A stretch of 64,000 nucleotides of DNA, taken from assembly GCF_004664715.2 (NCBI RefSeq), contig NC_051074.1, positions 14,957,178 through 15,021,177 of the forward strand. The letters are read 5' to 3'. Below the pieces are notes generated by a model. It saw only the letters and a list, made by a program, of their open reading frames with translations. It made no database searches and was not told the origin of the DNA. This document shows positions 38,541 through 52,281 of this stretch, one piece after another. The DNA is from Peromyscus leucopus. Lineage: Eukaryota > Chordata > Mammalia > Rodentia > Cricetidae. A program made the position numbers and the translations under genes. Position 1 is the stretch's first letter, and each line of letters begins with the position of its first letter.

Positions 38541-40289
38541 TTTACAAGTGTGGTATTCTCAGAGTGTTACCTCCCGAAGATAACAGTGTGGAAACTTTGC
38601 GTACAAATGACAGTGGAGAATGATGACACATACTGCTTACATCACATGGTAGTTGCTAACACTGAACAGTGATATTGGCACTGAATGCTTAAGATATATG
38701 TTAACTAACTCCTCCAAAACTTGTATTGTCAGTTCAAGCATGAGAAAACAAATCAGAGACATACATGTGAAAGGAAATTCTGTTTGGTTCTCCTTGAAAC
38801 CATCAAGTTTATCGCACATAAAAAGAGCTATAAAAGAGTTACAATCAAGAGAATAATGAGACATGAGGATGAAAGGTGATGTGATGTCCTGAAGAGATCC
38901 TAATTCTAGTGTGGGATGTCATTAGATAAAAATGGAGGACACTGGAATAAAATATAGACTTTAGGAATTCTTTTAAAAAAATGGCTCAAAAGACACAAAG
39001 TATAATATTAGCATAAAGGAAAATAATAAAAAACATGGAAAGAAGACTACACAAGAACTCTTTGTTTTTTTTGCAATTTTGATGTAAATGTAAGTATACT
39101 CGCCACAACTGTAAGTGGGGGGTGGTAAATAGAAAATGCCAGGGCTGACTGTAAATGATTAGTAAACTTGACATACAAGAGATTGAAGAAGGGTAATTTT
39201 AACAAATAAAATAGCATATCTTGACTTTGTAAAATTGACTGTTAGAAATTTGGAGCTTTTGTTATACCCAGTTGAGCTGATACTAGGTTTTAAATGTAGA
39301 TGCAAATTCTGCATTCCAATTATCTGCCATTTGTTGAGGATTTCATTTTTATAGGAAAAGTGAAGGAGGCATAAGTTTTTACACTGGGTTTTTGCCCTTT
39401 TAAAGACTCTAGACTATTTACCTTGAAAATACAAAAATAATGTGTTCATGTGCCAGGATTGGAGAATAACCCAGTCTAAAGAAACAGATTAATAGACATA
39501 AAATGATGGTAGTCAATGTGATAGATGCTATGAAAGAAGAAGAGAAGAAGTGTGGCAGTGTTCTGGGTTCCATGAGAATATACACAGAATCCCCCAGGAT
39601 CCCATTCTAGTTTGATGAAGTTTCGATGTCAGTATAATGTAAAACCATGAGCATGAAAATCACAGGTCTTCCCACATCTTCCTTTGTTATATCACAATCC
39701 AACTTTCTGTTAAACAAATATGAATACTTTTATTGTTAGAACTATCAAAGAGAAGTGTAGTGATAGTATGCTTCCATAATTTAACGAGGACTCCCATTGG
39801 AATAATTAGAAAAATGTATCAACTACTTTATATTTGGAACTTTTCAAAAGAAGAAGCTCACAATTTCTCGGTAGTCTATTGGACTGCCAAAACAGCCCAA
39901 GTATTTAATATTTTTTTAAAAATAAGATTTAATTTTGTTTTTAGTCATTTTTATTTTCAACCCATTTTTTAGTTTCTTTGCTTCTTCCAACCTTAAAATA
40001 GAGATCATTAATAAAATCATATATGTAATTTAAAATTTTAATTTTACTTTGTAGTTACACATGGCAGTCAATAATTAAATGTCAATAAAGACATTCTGTG
40101 CATACTTAAATGTAACACAACATTTATAATTATTATCTTAGAGCCTTATTGTTAAATATTACATCAAAATATCTTTAAATGGTGTTTTGGTTAATACCAC
40201 AAGCTCACAAAAGTATTTTAAGAGTTTCCAGTTAATGTAAAACATGAACTTTTTCAGGAAAATGGTTTTTAAGTGGTATTGTGCAGAAT
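38541..40289. other. unassigned AT-rich sequence
   Basis: No gene or confident repeat. Open frames of 60-79 codons lack domains. Confidence 0.45.
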
Positions 40290-40690
40290 ATTTTAGTGAA
40301 CATAGTTTGAGGTACATACCACAAAGATACTGCATATCCATATTCATTGTGACCCTACTTGTTACAGTAAGATAAAGGAGATGCCTATCAGTCAATCAAA
40401 GGAGATAAAGAAAATACATATACACTTTATAGATATATACCATGAAGTTTTATTCAGCTATTTGGAAAAATCAAATGTCATTCTTGGGGATAGAGATAGG
40501 CTGGGGTGTGTTAAGTAAATATGTCAGACTCAGACAAGTATCATATTTTCCATACGAAGTTTCTCTCTCTATCCCACCAACACACAATAATAGAAATGGA
40601 GGGGGTCTGTGCAAAGGGAAGAAAGGAGTCTAAAAGGAGCCAAAGGAGGAGAACAGGGAATTAAAAAAATTATGAAAAAGACAGATAATG
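40290..40690 (+). repeat. old L1 3' fragment, sense
   Basis: 'caaaggagataaagaaaata' and 'accatgaagttttattcagc' then 'atcaaatgtcattcttgggg' match the sense 'ggaattttattcagc' landmark series near L1 3' ends. A short A/G-rich stretch follows. Decayed. Confidence 0.6.
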
Positions 40691-40957
40691 AATTTTTTTC
40701 ATGTTCAGAACACAAATACACAAATATACATACATGCACATATGAAAGAAAAAGGGAAAATTACTGTGAGAAGGAAATGGATGACCAGAAAGGTAGAAGA
40801 GTAAAAAGTGGATAATGTAAGATAAATATGAATGCAGTACACTAATAAATATGCATGTAAATGTCATGATTAATATGTTTTTCTATTTGAACTAAACACA
40901 AAAATAAAGTTATAATAGGAAGCAAGTGTAACATACATCATAACCTTTATTTATACT

Positions 40958-41197
40958 AAAACTTCCTTGAAGACCTGGGCACTGATGGTACATGCCTTTA
41001 ATCCCAGCACTTGGGAGGCAGAGCCAGGTGGATCTCTGTGAGTTTGAGGCCAGCCTGGTCTACAGAGTGAGATCCAGGAGAGGCACCAAAAAACAACACA
41101 GTGAAACCCTGTCTCAAAAAAACAAACAAACAAACAAACAAAAAACCAAAACACACACACAAAAAAAAGCCAACAACAACAAAAACTTCCTTGAAGA
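40958..41197 (+). repeat. B1 SINE, sense, with 16-bp duplications
   Basis: B1 body 40974-41181, from 'cctgggcactgatggtacat' to a long tail of AAAC, AC and CAA units. AAAACTTCCTTGAAGA is repeated exactly at 40958-40973 and 41182-41197. Open frames in the tail are artefacts. Confidence 0.95.
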
Positions 41198-41477
41198 AAG
41201 TTCAGACATGTAAAGCACATGAGCAAGCCTTGTTTTCAGTTATCTGGTATATAAATATATATTTGTGTTGCTATGTATCCACTATTATAAGAGGATAAAT
41301 AAAGCGATACTTGTTAGATGCAACTATATGTTTTGATTGTTGAGTTTTTCGCAAAAAGAATGAATACATTAATGAATAATGTTGAAATTTCAGGAATGTT
41401 TAATGAAACACAGATGAAAATAGTAATAAAAAGGAAAGTGTGAAAGGCTTTGTGTTTGCTTTCACAGATATTTGAAG

Positions 41478-41810
41478 GTAATGTGTAGTGGGTAGCCATT
41501 CCAGCTTGGATCTGGATGTTCCAACCCCCATTGAGACTCTGGCAACTGTCACGCCTACGAGGCAGGGCCGGGGGAGGCGCCTGAAGACCCGAGAACTGGA
41601 TGGGCCCCACACTCTCTCTGTGCTCTCTCTCTGTGCCAGGACGCTGAACGGTGAAGGTGGACTGGGCAGAGCTCCGGAAACACCGCTGGACTGCGATACA
41701 CCTTCCCCAGACCCCGCGACCTACCTTTCACTTAATTTGTGAGTTACGCCATTAAATAAATATCCTTTTAACTATGTGGAGTGGCCAGAATAATTTCTCC
41801 AATAGTAATG
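41478..41810 (+). mobile_element. GC-rich solo LTR with perfect 6-bp duplications
   Basis: The LTR is 41484-41804 (321 bp), TGTAG at the start, flanked by GTAATG at 41478-41483 and 41805-41810. It has a CpG-rich, strongly GC-biased core unlike its AT-rich surroundings, then 'ttaaataaatatccttt' holding an AATAAA near the end, so it reads on +. The end is ...ATA rather than the usual CA, perhaps mutated. The 6-bp duplication suggests class II. I recognise it as a dispersed rodent family but cannot name it. The 84- to 98-codon open frames across it are not genes. Confidence 0.75.
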
Positions 41811-41839
41811 TTTGTAGCTAATGTCTCTGCTTGTGGATT

Positions 41840-42010
41840 TTGGATTGGTTCAGTGGTTAGGAAAATATACTGCTCTTGTAAGACCTGGGTTCAGTTCCCA
41901 GAATCCACATAGCAGCCTTTAACTGCCTGCCTTTACAGCCTCTGTAGGCAAACAGTGTACATATACTCAAACTGATACACACATACATGCATATAAATTT
42001 TTAAAAATTC
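41840..42010 (+). repeat. B3/B2-type SINE, sense
   Basis: 'ggttcagtggttaggaaaat', 'tgggttcagttcccagaatc' and an A-rich 'catataaatttttaaaa' tail follow SINE order. Confidence 0.8.
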
Positions 42011-42129
42011 ACAGTTTTTAAAAACATATTTATCAAGGTGAAAAATACTTCTTGCATATTCCAAATGAAACACATACATCTGGAGATAAAAAATAACATC
42101 CACAAATGAGAGAAAACCTGATATACTTG

Positions 42130-42645
42130 TCTGTATGGACCTGGGGTTTTGTAAGTCAAAGTGGTCATTTCCAGTTCCATCTATATACCTGTGAATTTCC
42201 TAATTTCATTTTTATTAATTTTTGAATAATATTGTACTGAGTAAATGAACAAAATTTTCATTATCCATTTTTCTTTTTTTGGATATCTGGGCTGCCTCTG
42301 TTTCCAGGCTATTGTGAATAGAGCACCAAAGAAACAGACTCTCTGAAGCAAAACAAAGAGTCCTGTGTGTATATACGACCAAGGTAGTTATAACTGTATC
42401 ATGCCATAGATCTAATAAGAGCTCTTAAAGGAACCTCCACACTGATTCTTTTAGTGGCTGCGGCCATTGGCTCACCCACCAGCCATGTATGACTGCTCCC
42501 TGTCCAACATCCATGTTACCATTTGTTCTGGTTTTTGTTTGTTTTTATCTTAGCAATTCTGAGTGGAATAAGATGACGCTTCAAAGTTGTTTTAATTTAT
42601 GTTTCCCTTATGGCTAAGGGAAATGCGTTTCATTTGTCACAGCTG
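42130..42645 (-). repeat. L1 3' region, antisense
   Basis: 'ggatatctgggctgcctctg', 'gctattgtgaatagagcacc', 'gcaattctgagtggaataag' and 'aagttgttttaatttatgtt' follow antisense order of L1 3' ends. Decayed. Confidence 0.75.
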
Positions 42646-42900
42646 GAGATCATAGGACTACTTGTAGAAGTTGACTCTCTCCTTTTCACCGTGTGAACTC
42701 TTAGGATTGAATTCTGTCTTACTGGCAAGGACCTTTAAATGATAAGCCACCTCATCAACCAGAATATAACAAGTCTCACTTTGAATAAATAAATTTGTTC
42801 ATTATACCAAACTCTATGTGTCAGTTGTATTAGGAAGCGTGTACTCTTACTCTGTTGTCTTCTTTCCTAATATTTTTGCTGATTGCAGTTTTTTTTTTTA
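42646..42900. other. unassigned, probably decayed L1
   Basis: It joins two antisense L1 pieces, but I see no firm landmark inside. Confidence 0.35.
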
Positions 42901-42994
42901 AATCCATTTTGGTGTCACATTACAAAGTCATTTCCCAAGAAATTATCAAAAATATTTTATTTTTGTTTTGCTGTCATAGTTTCTGGTCTTATGG

Positions 42995-43137
42995 TTGCTG
43001 TTTTGTTTGTTTTTGTTTGAGACAGGGTCGCACTGTGAAGCCCTGGCTGGCTGAGACTCACCATACAGAAAAGGCTGGCCTCAATCTCACAGAGATCCAC
43101 CTGCCTCCCAAGTACTGGTACTCAGGGTCAATGCCAA
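42995..43137 (-). repeat. B1 SINE, antisense
   Basis: 'gtttgtttttgtttgagaca' to 'tggtactcagggtcaatgcc', with a divergent middle ('gctgagactcaccatacaga'). Old; it lies inside antisense L1 sequence. Confidence 0.75.
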
Positions 43138-43194
43138 CTTTCCAGCTATTAAATGTACATATATACAAATATATACACACACATATGCATAGAG

Positions 43195-43760
43195 AAATAG
43201 GGTTCTAATTTTATTCTGGTCATATGTGGTTTCCCAACACCATTTTATTGAAAACACTATTAATTTTGTGTTCTCAAACCTCACATCTGTGGAGAACAAA
43301 ATGGGCTTTTATTTATTTTCCTTTTTTTTCTGAATGTCTATGTTTATTCCAGAACCATTTTGTTTTGCTCATTATAGTTTTGTAGCATATGCTGAAAGCA
43401 GACTGTGTGGTGCTTCCAGCACATTCTTCTTGTTTTAGACTACTTTCAATACTTGTAGCTTTAGGGATTCTATGTACAATTTATGAGGTTTATTTTGGGG
43501 GAACGTTATTAACATTTTACATGGTTTGCATTTCATCTATATATTTTTGTATCTTTGGATAGTATAAGCTATTTAACAATATTAGTAAGTTGAATCAATG
43601 AACATGAAGTAACTTTCCATTTACTTGTCTTCTCATTAATTTCATTCATCAGTATTTTAAGGTCTTCATTTTAAAAAATGCATTGTTATCTTGTTTGATT
43701 TCATGCCCAAATATTTAATTAGTTATGATGCTATCCTATATGCCACTTCTACGTTCAATT
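43195..43760 (-). repeat. old L1 fragment, antisense
   Basis: 'tggtttcccaacaccatttt', then 'attttgttttgctcattata' and 'ttttgtagcatatgctgaaa' follow the antisense L1 order (the 'caccatttattgaa' landmark). Non-coding. Confidence 0.6.
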
Positions 43761-43810
43761 AGTCACCAGAGACTTTTTGGATAATGTTTAAATAAAATTA
43801 TTTTTATACC

Positions 43811-44300
43811 ACATATTTTGTGTTTTTGAGTGTAGAGGTGTGTAGAAGTAACTGTCTTATTCAATAAGAAACACAGAACCAATGCAAAGCAGAAAGCCAA
43901 GAGGTCAGAGCTAAGAGCTAAAAACCTTACCCTTCCTCTCGCTGTGGTGGTTCTACCTCTCTGAAAGAGACCTACTTCCTGTGTGTCTATCTTTACGAAG
44001 ACTTTCTGTTCTGCCTTCTCATTGGTTGTAAACCCAACCACGTGACTGCCTTGTCACTGCCTGTCTGTACAGACCTCTAGGTCTTCTATGGTTAGTATTG
44101 AGATTAAAGGCGTGTGTTTCCAATGCTGGCTGTATCCTTGAACACACAGAGATCTACCTAGCTCTGCCCACCAAGTGCTGAGATTAAAGGCGTGTACCAC
44201 CAACACCCGGGTTTCACTATGGCTTGCTATTAGCTCTGACCCCCAGGCAACTTTATTTATTAACAAACAAATAAAATCACATTTCAGTACAAATAAAATA
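43811..44300 (+). repeat. composite rodent LTR-like repeat with B1-like insert
   Basis: It runs from 'tcaataagaaacacagaacc' through 'gtaaacccaaccacgtgact' to 'caaataaaatatcaccata'. 44100-44212 carries two B1-like 'gagattaaaggcgtgt' segments. I recognise the block as a dispersed murid family but do not know its class. Orientation is nominal. Confidence 0.55.
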
Positions 44301-44544
44301 TCACCATAGAGGTGACCATTACTTGATAATCCACGCAATGCCAACTGCATGGTGTTTAGGAAACACTCATATTATCAAAGCCAGAGTGATCAGGTATGTT
44401 CCAGGATTTAGGGGTACAAAAAATATCTTTTGAGTCTAAAGCATTGCTCTTGTCATAAAATTACTGCATAAGATACTCTACTGATGGACTTATTTATATT
44501 CTGTTATACTTTCTGGTATTATTGTTCCTTTCTTTTTGATTGAT

Positions 44545-44635
44545 GGTTGGTTTGTTTGTTTGTTGGAGACAGGAACTTTCTATGTTCATGAGAATAGCCT
44601 CAAACTCAACAGAGATCCACCAGGCTAATGACAAC
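44545..44635 (-). repeat. old B1 SINE fragment, antisense
   Basis: 'ggtttgtttgtttgttggag' then 'cctcaaactcaacagagatc' is B1 antisense, truncated before the head. A (TCTA/TCTG)n patch follows at 44672-44715. Confidence 0.6.
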
Positions 44636-44639
44636 TTAT

Positions 44640-47600
44640 TATCACCTACTTGTCTACACGCTGTCATTCCTTATCTATCTATTTGTTTGTTTGTCTGTCT
44701 ATCTGTCATCTATCATCTCTGGTCTTGTTACCTCCTACGTATAATCTATCTAAATAGATGTAATCTATCTCTATATATCTAAGTATCATCTGTTATCTGT
44801 CAATCTACTTATCTGGAGCCCCAAAACCTAGTCTAATTCTGGTAAAAATATGCAAATATATACATACTGAATCAGAATTACTTTTATTCTGCCAAACTCA
44901 AATTTTTTTCTGCTACTGATAGTTTTAAATTAAATCTTGATTTCTCTCAGACTCCTTAAAAGATTATTCTGAACCATATAAAGTACTTCTAATTAATAAA
45001 GTAGAAGTAATCAGACTGGCCTTGTAATATGTAATCTATTTCCAAGTCTACTTACTTTATAGGAGCTACCCCTGTTAGGAAGGATAAATATCTTTTACTC
45101 TCTTTTTCTTTCACTTTTTTTCCTTTTGGTCCCTAGGATTGAATTGGATAAATAACCAGAAGGAAGAAATTGATGTTTAAAATGATTTTGATTTTCTGTC
45201 CCCTAATAGTTTATCTTATGAAGCAGTAAAATTCCAATGGTTTCGTTAGAAATGAATAACAGCTGTAGGTAAGGCAACTGTTGTGGATGTTAACACAATA
45301 TCCAAAGATGTAGGACTGCAGATCTAGAACTATCATAAGGGTTAGATCCCAAATGATGTAAAATATGATGGACAGAGTGTAGAACTAAGCTTCTTGTGCT
45401 TTCTAAACCTGTGTGTTTGCATTAAATATCCCATGACATGATGTGCTAAGGATAGATAAGTGCTTTTAAAAGCTTTACAAATTGATTCTGTCACTCACTC
45501 CTAAAACAACCACAAGGGCACATCTATTGTATTTTGTGGTGTTTTCAATGGCACCTCGGAAACATTTTTCTTTTATCCTGTGAAACAATGGAGCTTGGGT
45601 TTCTTTTTTTCCTTAAATAATACACTCGAAAGTTAACATTGCTGTTACTTAGGTAAGTGTATACTAACATAATGTCTCCTCAATTTGTTATTAGCTTCAC
45701 CTCACAATAAATTTAATTATAATAAAGAGATACTTATTTTTATAAATATCTCATTATTAGGTACATTACTTACAGAATATTTTCACATAGTCATTCTTGT
45801 TTTCTTGGGGGTAGGAAATGAGACAAACAAAATACAACATACAAAACTCAGCTATGGGATCCTGATTTTTGAACTGTGGACTCATCCTTTCTTTTCTTTG
45901 ATACATAGGGAAAATTCTCCCTATATAAATGGGTATTTTCAAAGTATAGATTATAAAGATAACAGAAAATCACAATATTGTGCTATTGATTTAGAACTTT
46001 ATTGAGAGTCTCCATTTTCTTCTGTTTCTGTCCAGCCCCTTATAGAAACTTTGACTTGTTTTTACTGATCCACTCCAGTTAATTCATTATTATTTCACAG
46101 GTGAAGAAATTTTCTTCTTAAAGTAGATTTATGCAGTTTTTAATAAGGAGATGAATTTATCATTTATAATGTAGCAATGATTTATTATCATAGAATGATA
46201 GTGCAAGCCCTAATAAGCTTAAGCACATTTGAATATATATATTACATATATAAGAACCCATGAGGGGAAATGTAATGAAATAGTTTAATATTTTGTGTCT
46301 GAAACCAAGCTTCTCAACAGACATGACATGATTGCCTGGAAACATAAGGTACTTAGAAACTTGTATTTTAGTTCTTCCCTACATTTCACTATTTTCACTT
46401 ATTAAATCTGTAGATTTAGTTTGCCTAAAATTAACATGCTCACTCATGTCTCAAAATTTTCTGAGTTGTCCCTTGGGGTGAAAGACAGAATTATGTGATG
46501 TGTGTAAATAGGAATCAGTTTAATCTTAGACAAATCCATACTTTGGAACCTGAGTGTCCTTTGCAAAGGATTATGAATACAATGAAGTTAGATGCAGTTT
46601 GACATCTTGCTTTATTGAGCATCAAATTTTATAAAAGCTTTTAGAATCACTTACTAATTTTTTGGTATGCAGGAAATCACACAGGAAAAAAAATCAGTTA
46701 AGCAACATATCATGTTAACTTAGGATTAAATAATGAAAATGTCTCTTACCTATTGGAATAAGCACTAGATTGATAAGATTTTAAAGTCATCTCCAGTTTC
46801 TTTACTTAATGACAATCCCCTCACTTAGAAATATTAGTTGAAACAATACTCATATCTTGGGATTTTTATACTTTTTAATTCTCTATGTTGTTCATCATCA
46901 CACTGTAGACTATTTTGCTGGTTACAGCCCAAGACCTTGAAAGTAGATGAGTCTGGTTGCAAATATGGGGGAGGAAATATAGAAAAAGAGCCTCAGCATA
47001 CATAATTGGGCCAGAAATTATGTAACAGGAAACCAGAAGCCATCATAATTATCCTAGGTTTAAACTTTAGTTATTTCTGTGGTTAAAAAACAGTTTGTCA
47101 AGATTGGATTTCATCCAAAATCAATTTACAACTATCGAAGTTATTTCTCTAAGCTTTCGCATGGAGAGAGTGAGAAAGAAAGAGATATGGATTTGATACC
47201 TCTATTAAAGCTAAACTGAAAGTATCAGAGATGGACACATCAGTTTAATAAAGAGTAAAAACAATGCCAATCAATGGAACACCAAGGTCAAGGTTTGAGA
47301 TTGAATAAGTTCATTTTGTTTCCAGAAACTCATATGAGGATAGTGTCAACTCATAGGGTGTTCACAGATTATTAGAAGCTGGATTATAGAAAAGAACAGA
47401 GGCAATTAAAACAATAGCTAGCATACCTGCTTTCAACATATCTGAAATGAAAGGAAAAAAATATTTGATTTCATGAAGTTTCCAGATGACTCAAAGAAAA
47501 GAACAAGAAGTTTTAAGTCACAGGAGTGTCCATTAAAACAGAGCATTTGGAAACAGAGAACACAGACCAGGTGAAGGACAACTGAAAACATTTCTGTGAT

Positions 47601-48963
47601 TCCAACTAGGAGCTGTCTGTGATTGGAATCAGAGTTATCCTGTCTCATCCAGGTTTGTGGTGAGATATAGAATGTGGAGAAAATCTAAATCTGAAACTTA
47701 ATGCTTCCTTTCAAATCAAACAAAATCCATATGGACTTGCTTCCAAATAAAACTACAAAATAGAAAAGAAACCTCAATTTAACTAAAAGTACCTTATAAA
47801 ATTAACATTTACTAAAACAGGATTTGGATTTTGCTTTAAAGGAAAAAAGTAAAATAGTTCTTGAACAGTGCTATCATGGCTTATGTTCGAAATAGACATG
47901 TTTTGTGAAAAGAAATTCTGAAAAAAACTTTCCACTTGTTTACATTTTAGTATAATAAATATAAGCAAGATATCTAGAGCATGAAACAAAGTAAAGAGTT
48001 AAAAACTTTATTATGAACTCAGATTCATTCCGCATTCAGTAATTAGAAGAGACTCTAAAGTTTATTAAAAACACTTCCCTTAATTACTCACTACTTAACC
48101 TTCGCTTTATCCTAAGCATCTCATTCTTTAGATCCATAAAAACTGACACCATATCTATTGGGCTATTGGCTATATTCTAAATGGACTTTCTCCCTGATTT
48201 TATAGCTATCCTAAATTGAGGGTCATTATTCTCTTGGTTTTATTTCTCTTATCAGTTGCTTGACTCAGATTTTGGTGACCCAGCACTGCCCAGAGAAGGA
48301 TTCACAAGCAGGATGAAAACATGAGTACAGTGGCTAAAATACAGATGAGTAATCTAGCACCCAATACATTAAAGTCTAGCAAGATGATCAAGGATTTTGC
48401 ATATTTTTGATTTCTTTCATATCATAGGCTAGCACTTGAGCTGCCATAATGAGGATTAATGATGCTTTATTCATAGATATTGGTATTATCTTTGGATATG
48501 AGATATTAATATCCATAAGAACTGGACATTTCATTACATGACAGGACCACTGTACTCATGGATTCATAGCAGCTGTAGTTGCCTGCAAAATTCATAACAA
48601 TACACACTGAAGCATGGAGTGGGAAGAGATTCATAATCTCCACTCCTAACTAAGAAGCTATATGGATAGTTGATAGCTTTTAGATGAGGGAGAGTTTGTT
48701 TTCTTTAAGAACATGGCTCCAGGCGGGTCAACCATACTTTAGTGGCTGACTTCCACATCCATAAGTATATGAACAACACAAATAGAATTTCATTACTTAT
48801 TAAAAATGTGTTTGTAAGAATGTAAAGTTACAGGGGTAGGAAGATGGGGCTGAATCGGTAAAGTGTTGAGGGCAGGAGTTGGGGAATTGGGGTGAATATG
48901 ATCAAAATAAATTATGTAGCATTATTAAATAGTCAATAAAATACTTTTTTAAAGATGTGTAGA
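44640..48963. other. long unassigned sequence
   Basis: About 4.3 kb with no recognised SINE, LTR or L1, apart from TCTA/TCTG simple sequence near 44680-44800. A 106-codon open frame on + (45685-46005) lacks any known domain and has the Ile/Asn/Lys bias of AT-rich DNA. No gene supported. Confidence 0.45.
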
Positions 48964-48964
48964 A

Positions 48965-49116
48965 GCCTGGTGGTGGTGGCACATGCCTTTAATCCCAGCA
49001 CTTGGAAGGCAGAGGCAGGCTGATCTCTGTGAGTTTGAAGCCAACCTGGTCTACAGAGTGAGATCCAAGACAGGCACCAAAACTACACAGAGAAATCCTG
49101 TCTTAAAAAAATAAAT
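48965..49116 (+). repeat. B1 SINE, sense
   Basis: 'gcctggtggtggtggcacat' to 'gagaaatcctgtctt' and an A-tail. Flanking duplication is not clear (only a vague 'ctgtagag' similarity). Confidence 0.9.
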
Positions 49117-50285
49117 AGCTGTAGAGTTATAAAATTGTCTGGGTACTGGTTTATTATGATGAGTTCTGATATTCATATCACCCTTGGTTTTTATTTTGTA
49201 ATGAGTGAAACATGATTTCCTGTGCATATTATACTTAAAAGAAATTTTAAAAGTAATGTGTTTAGGAAATAAATTTTATGGAAGTTAGTCAGCTGCCTAA
49301 GTAAAAAAGAAAATTCATGAGTCAGTTGGCAAAGACATTCATTTCAAAATATGTGGAGAGGAAGTCCTGCTTGCCAGTGCAGACTTGTGTTGACTGTGAG
49401 AAGCTGCTGAAACACTGAGCTTTGCAAACAATTCAACTTTGGTTAGCGCCAATGACACTGACTGTGTGTAAGTCCATTTCTAGACAAAGCTAAATGCAAC
49501 CTGGATATCAATGAGCCTGAACATCTGGAATCCATTGCAGCTAACAAAAACAGTATGCAGATGTCCACATGTACATTTGAAGGTAATTACTGTGAGTTCC
49601 TTGATATAGCTAATGCCAAAGTTTGGTTCTTAGGCCATCACTATAGGTAGTACAGAAAAGCTAAGTAGACGAACATATTCCCAGCTTACATCTGAAAGTG
49701 ACTGTTTCCAAAACCAGAGTGTGAGGCCTAGAAATCTGTGCATGAACTACTTTGAAAACTGATATACAGTGTACTCACAAACAATGCATTTATGTATTTA
49801 GAAATAATAAATTCATTAATTTACTTGTTTTTCTTTATTCTTCTCTCATACATTACATCCCAATAATTTTATAACTAAAAATTGGAAAATTTTTAGTCTG
49901 TCCATATAATAGATTTTAAATGTACGATATTGCTTTCAACAATAGCACTGTATTAAAAATTAGGGTATGAACTTGCAATGTTCTAAAACATTTGACACAG
50001 AGAATGAGTATGCAAGAGTCTCTTTTGACTATTAGGAATGGAAAGTACAGATCTCAAACATTACATCAGCTGCTTAAAGTCTCAGAGTGTCCCCCACTCA
50101 TTTCAACAAATATGTATAGAGATGTGCATAAGGAATGAACCACAGGACAATTCACAATGTAGTTGAGAAAATTCTATCAGCAGAAGTACTTCTATTTTGG
50201 ATTGAGAAATGAGAATAAAATTAAAAGAGGCTGTTACACATCCAAATACTACCCTGAGAAATCACTTTGATAAAATTCCTTAGCT
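49117..50285. other. unassigned sequence
   Basis: No gene, SINE or LTR is recognised. Confidence 0.45.
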
Positions 50286-50291
50286 GCTAAC

Positions 50292-50670
50292 TGTAGTCAG
50301 AAGATTTCCTGTGTCCCACCTGCAGTCAGGACAAATCTTTCACCCACAGTCCCACGGCCTTTTATAAAATAATCACACAGAGGCTTAATATTAATTATAA
50401 CTGCTTGGCCATTAGCTCAGGTCTATTAATGACTAGATCTTGCACTTAATTTAACCCACAATTCTTATTTATGTTTAGCCACATGGCTTGGTACCTTTTC
50501 TCAGTTCTTCATTGTCATCTTGCTTCCTCTCTGTGTGGCTGGCAACTCCTGACTCAGCCTTCCTCTTCCCAGAATTTCTTTAGTTTGCTTACCCTGCCTA
50601 TACTTCCTGCCTGGCTACTGGCCAATCAGCATTTTATTAAACCAGTGTATAAAAGCATTATCCCATAGCA
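50292..50670 (-). repeat. 3' LTR of element B
   Basis: On + it starts TGTAGTCAGAAG and ends TCCCATAGCA, i.e. a TG...CA LTR on the - strand. It is near-collinear with the right LTR, including the shared 'accagtgtataaaagcatta' end segment. Confidence 0.88.
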
Positions 50671-51606
50671 TTTCCCCTTTTCTGGCTAAACAAAAAGGAA
50701 GGTTTTAACTTTAACATAGTAAAATTACATATAATAGAAGTTATCAAGCAAGAATTACAGTTACAATATCTAGTCTATTTGTATTTGGCCAAATTAAAGA
50801 AAATATTTATTATAGCTATCTAGTCTTCAACTACATCAAAGACCCCAGAAGGATATAATATTACCTAAGTAAACAGGAAGAGCATTGTAAGAAACTTCCA
50901 AAAATCTAGAATGACAGAGGCAGCTGGCTGCCTGGACAGTCACCCAAGTTCCTCTGTAACATTCGGGCATCCATTCTTCAGCCTATAGGCCTAGAGTCTC
51001 TCAATTGCTTCTTCCCGTGTCCTGTAGGATATCTGGCAGTCTCCTCTGTGAAGCAGGAACCTGAAGATCCATTCTGCCTTGCTTTGGCAAATTCAGTTTT
51101 TCTATGGGTCCTGTATGTCCAGGTGATACAACATTTTGTCAAGAAGTCCAAGCAAGAGCAGTTTCTTGCCCAAATGGCTATTTTTGCCAAGAAGAAGATA
51201 AACTCCATATTGAGTGTCTTTGATACCCATCTTCCTTTTGAAGTAAATTGTTGATTCCATGAGCAGACATGTCTCACTGTCCAGAAAGTCTAAGTTTTTA
51301 AAACATTTTAAATGCCATATTCTGTAGGTCTTTGAAGTGTTTGAAGATTACATACCTAATTGAATTATATCTATGTACACTTAACATGACTAAAAGTTTG
51401 ACTACCATAGAAGACTAATTATTAACATGTATTTCTTAATTATCTGTTACAATTTAAATGAGCTGCACAAACATAATACCTTAAACAAGAGTAGAAATAT
51501 ACATACAGTATAACAAAATTAACTTTAAATTTGTATCAATATACTAAAATCTATACCAATGTAAAACATTTTAAACCAGTTGCTCTTTAAAAGTAGGTTC
51601 AAAATT

Positions 51607-51767
51607 CCACCTTTTTTTCTGGTTTTTCAAGACAGGGTTTCTGTGTAGTTTTGGTGCCTGTCATGGAGCTTGCTCTATAGACCAGGCTGGCCTCGAACTC
51701 ACAGAGATCCACCTGGCTCTGCCTCCCAAGTTCTGGGATTAAAGGCGTGTGCCACCACTGCCCGGCA
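51607..51767 (-). repeat. B1 SINE inside element B, antisense
   Basis: 'ggtttttcaagacagggttt' to 'gtgtgccaccactgcccggc'. It is absent at the matching place in element A (near 36655), where 'aataatctacccttt' is continuous. Confidence 0.9.
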
Positions 51768-52219
51768 ACAATCCACATTTTTATCCTATCATATCAATAT
51801 CCTATGTTTATGTCATATCTGCCTTTCTTCTTTTAGAAGGAGATTGACTAGACCAATAACAATTTGTAACCAACAACCTAAACAAAGACAAACATCCATA
51901 ATCCATATTTTGCGAATGTGGGCATAGTGTTCTAGGATACTTCCTCCTTATAAGTAGTGCTGTATTCTTATGGGGATCCTGAGAAAATTAAGAATTATGG
52001 TCAAGTCCTCACTGGAGTAGTCTGTGACACTGTATTCTCTGAGCCAGTTGCCTCGAAGCTGTTTTGGGATATTGGATCATCTGGGCCTCTCAGGGGATCT
52101 TCCTTGATCAAACCATATTAGCCTGGAAGCAATCCACAGGTTCTCATCTTCTGTGGAAACAAAATCAGAACCTCTTTTCCAAAGTTACATATCCTTAGAC
52201 ATAAACTTTGAAGTCTAGA

Positions 52220-52228
52220 ATATGTATG

Positions 52229-52281
<53 letters not shown>
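52220..52281. repeat. (TATG)n(TA)n tract inside element B
   Basis: A few TATG then about 25 TA units. Element A lacks this expansion. Confidence 0.93.
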
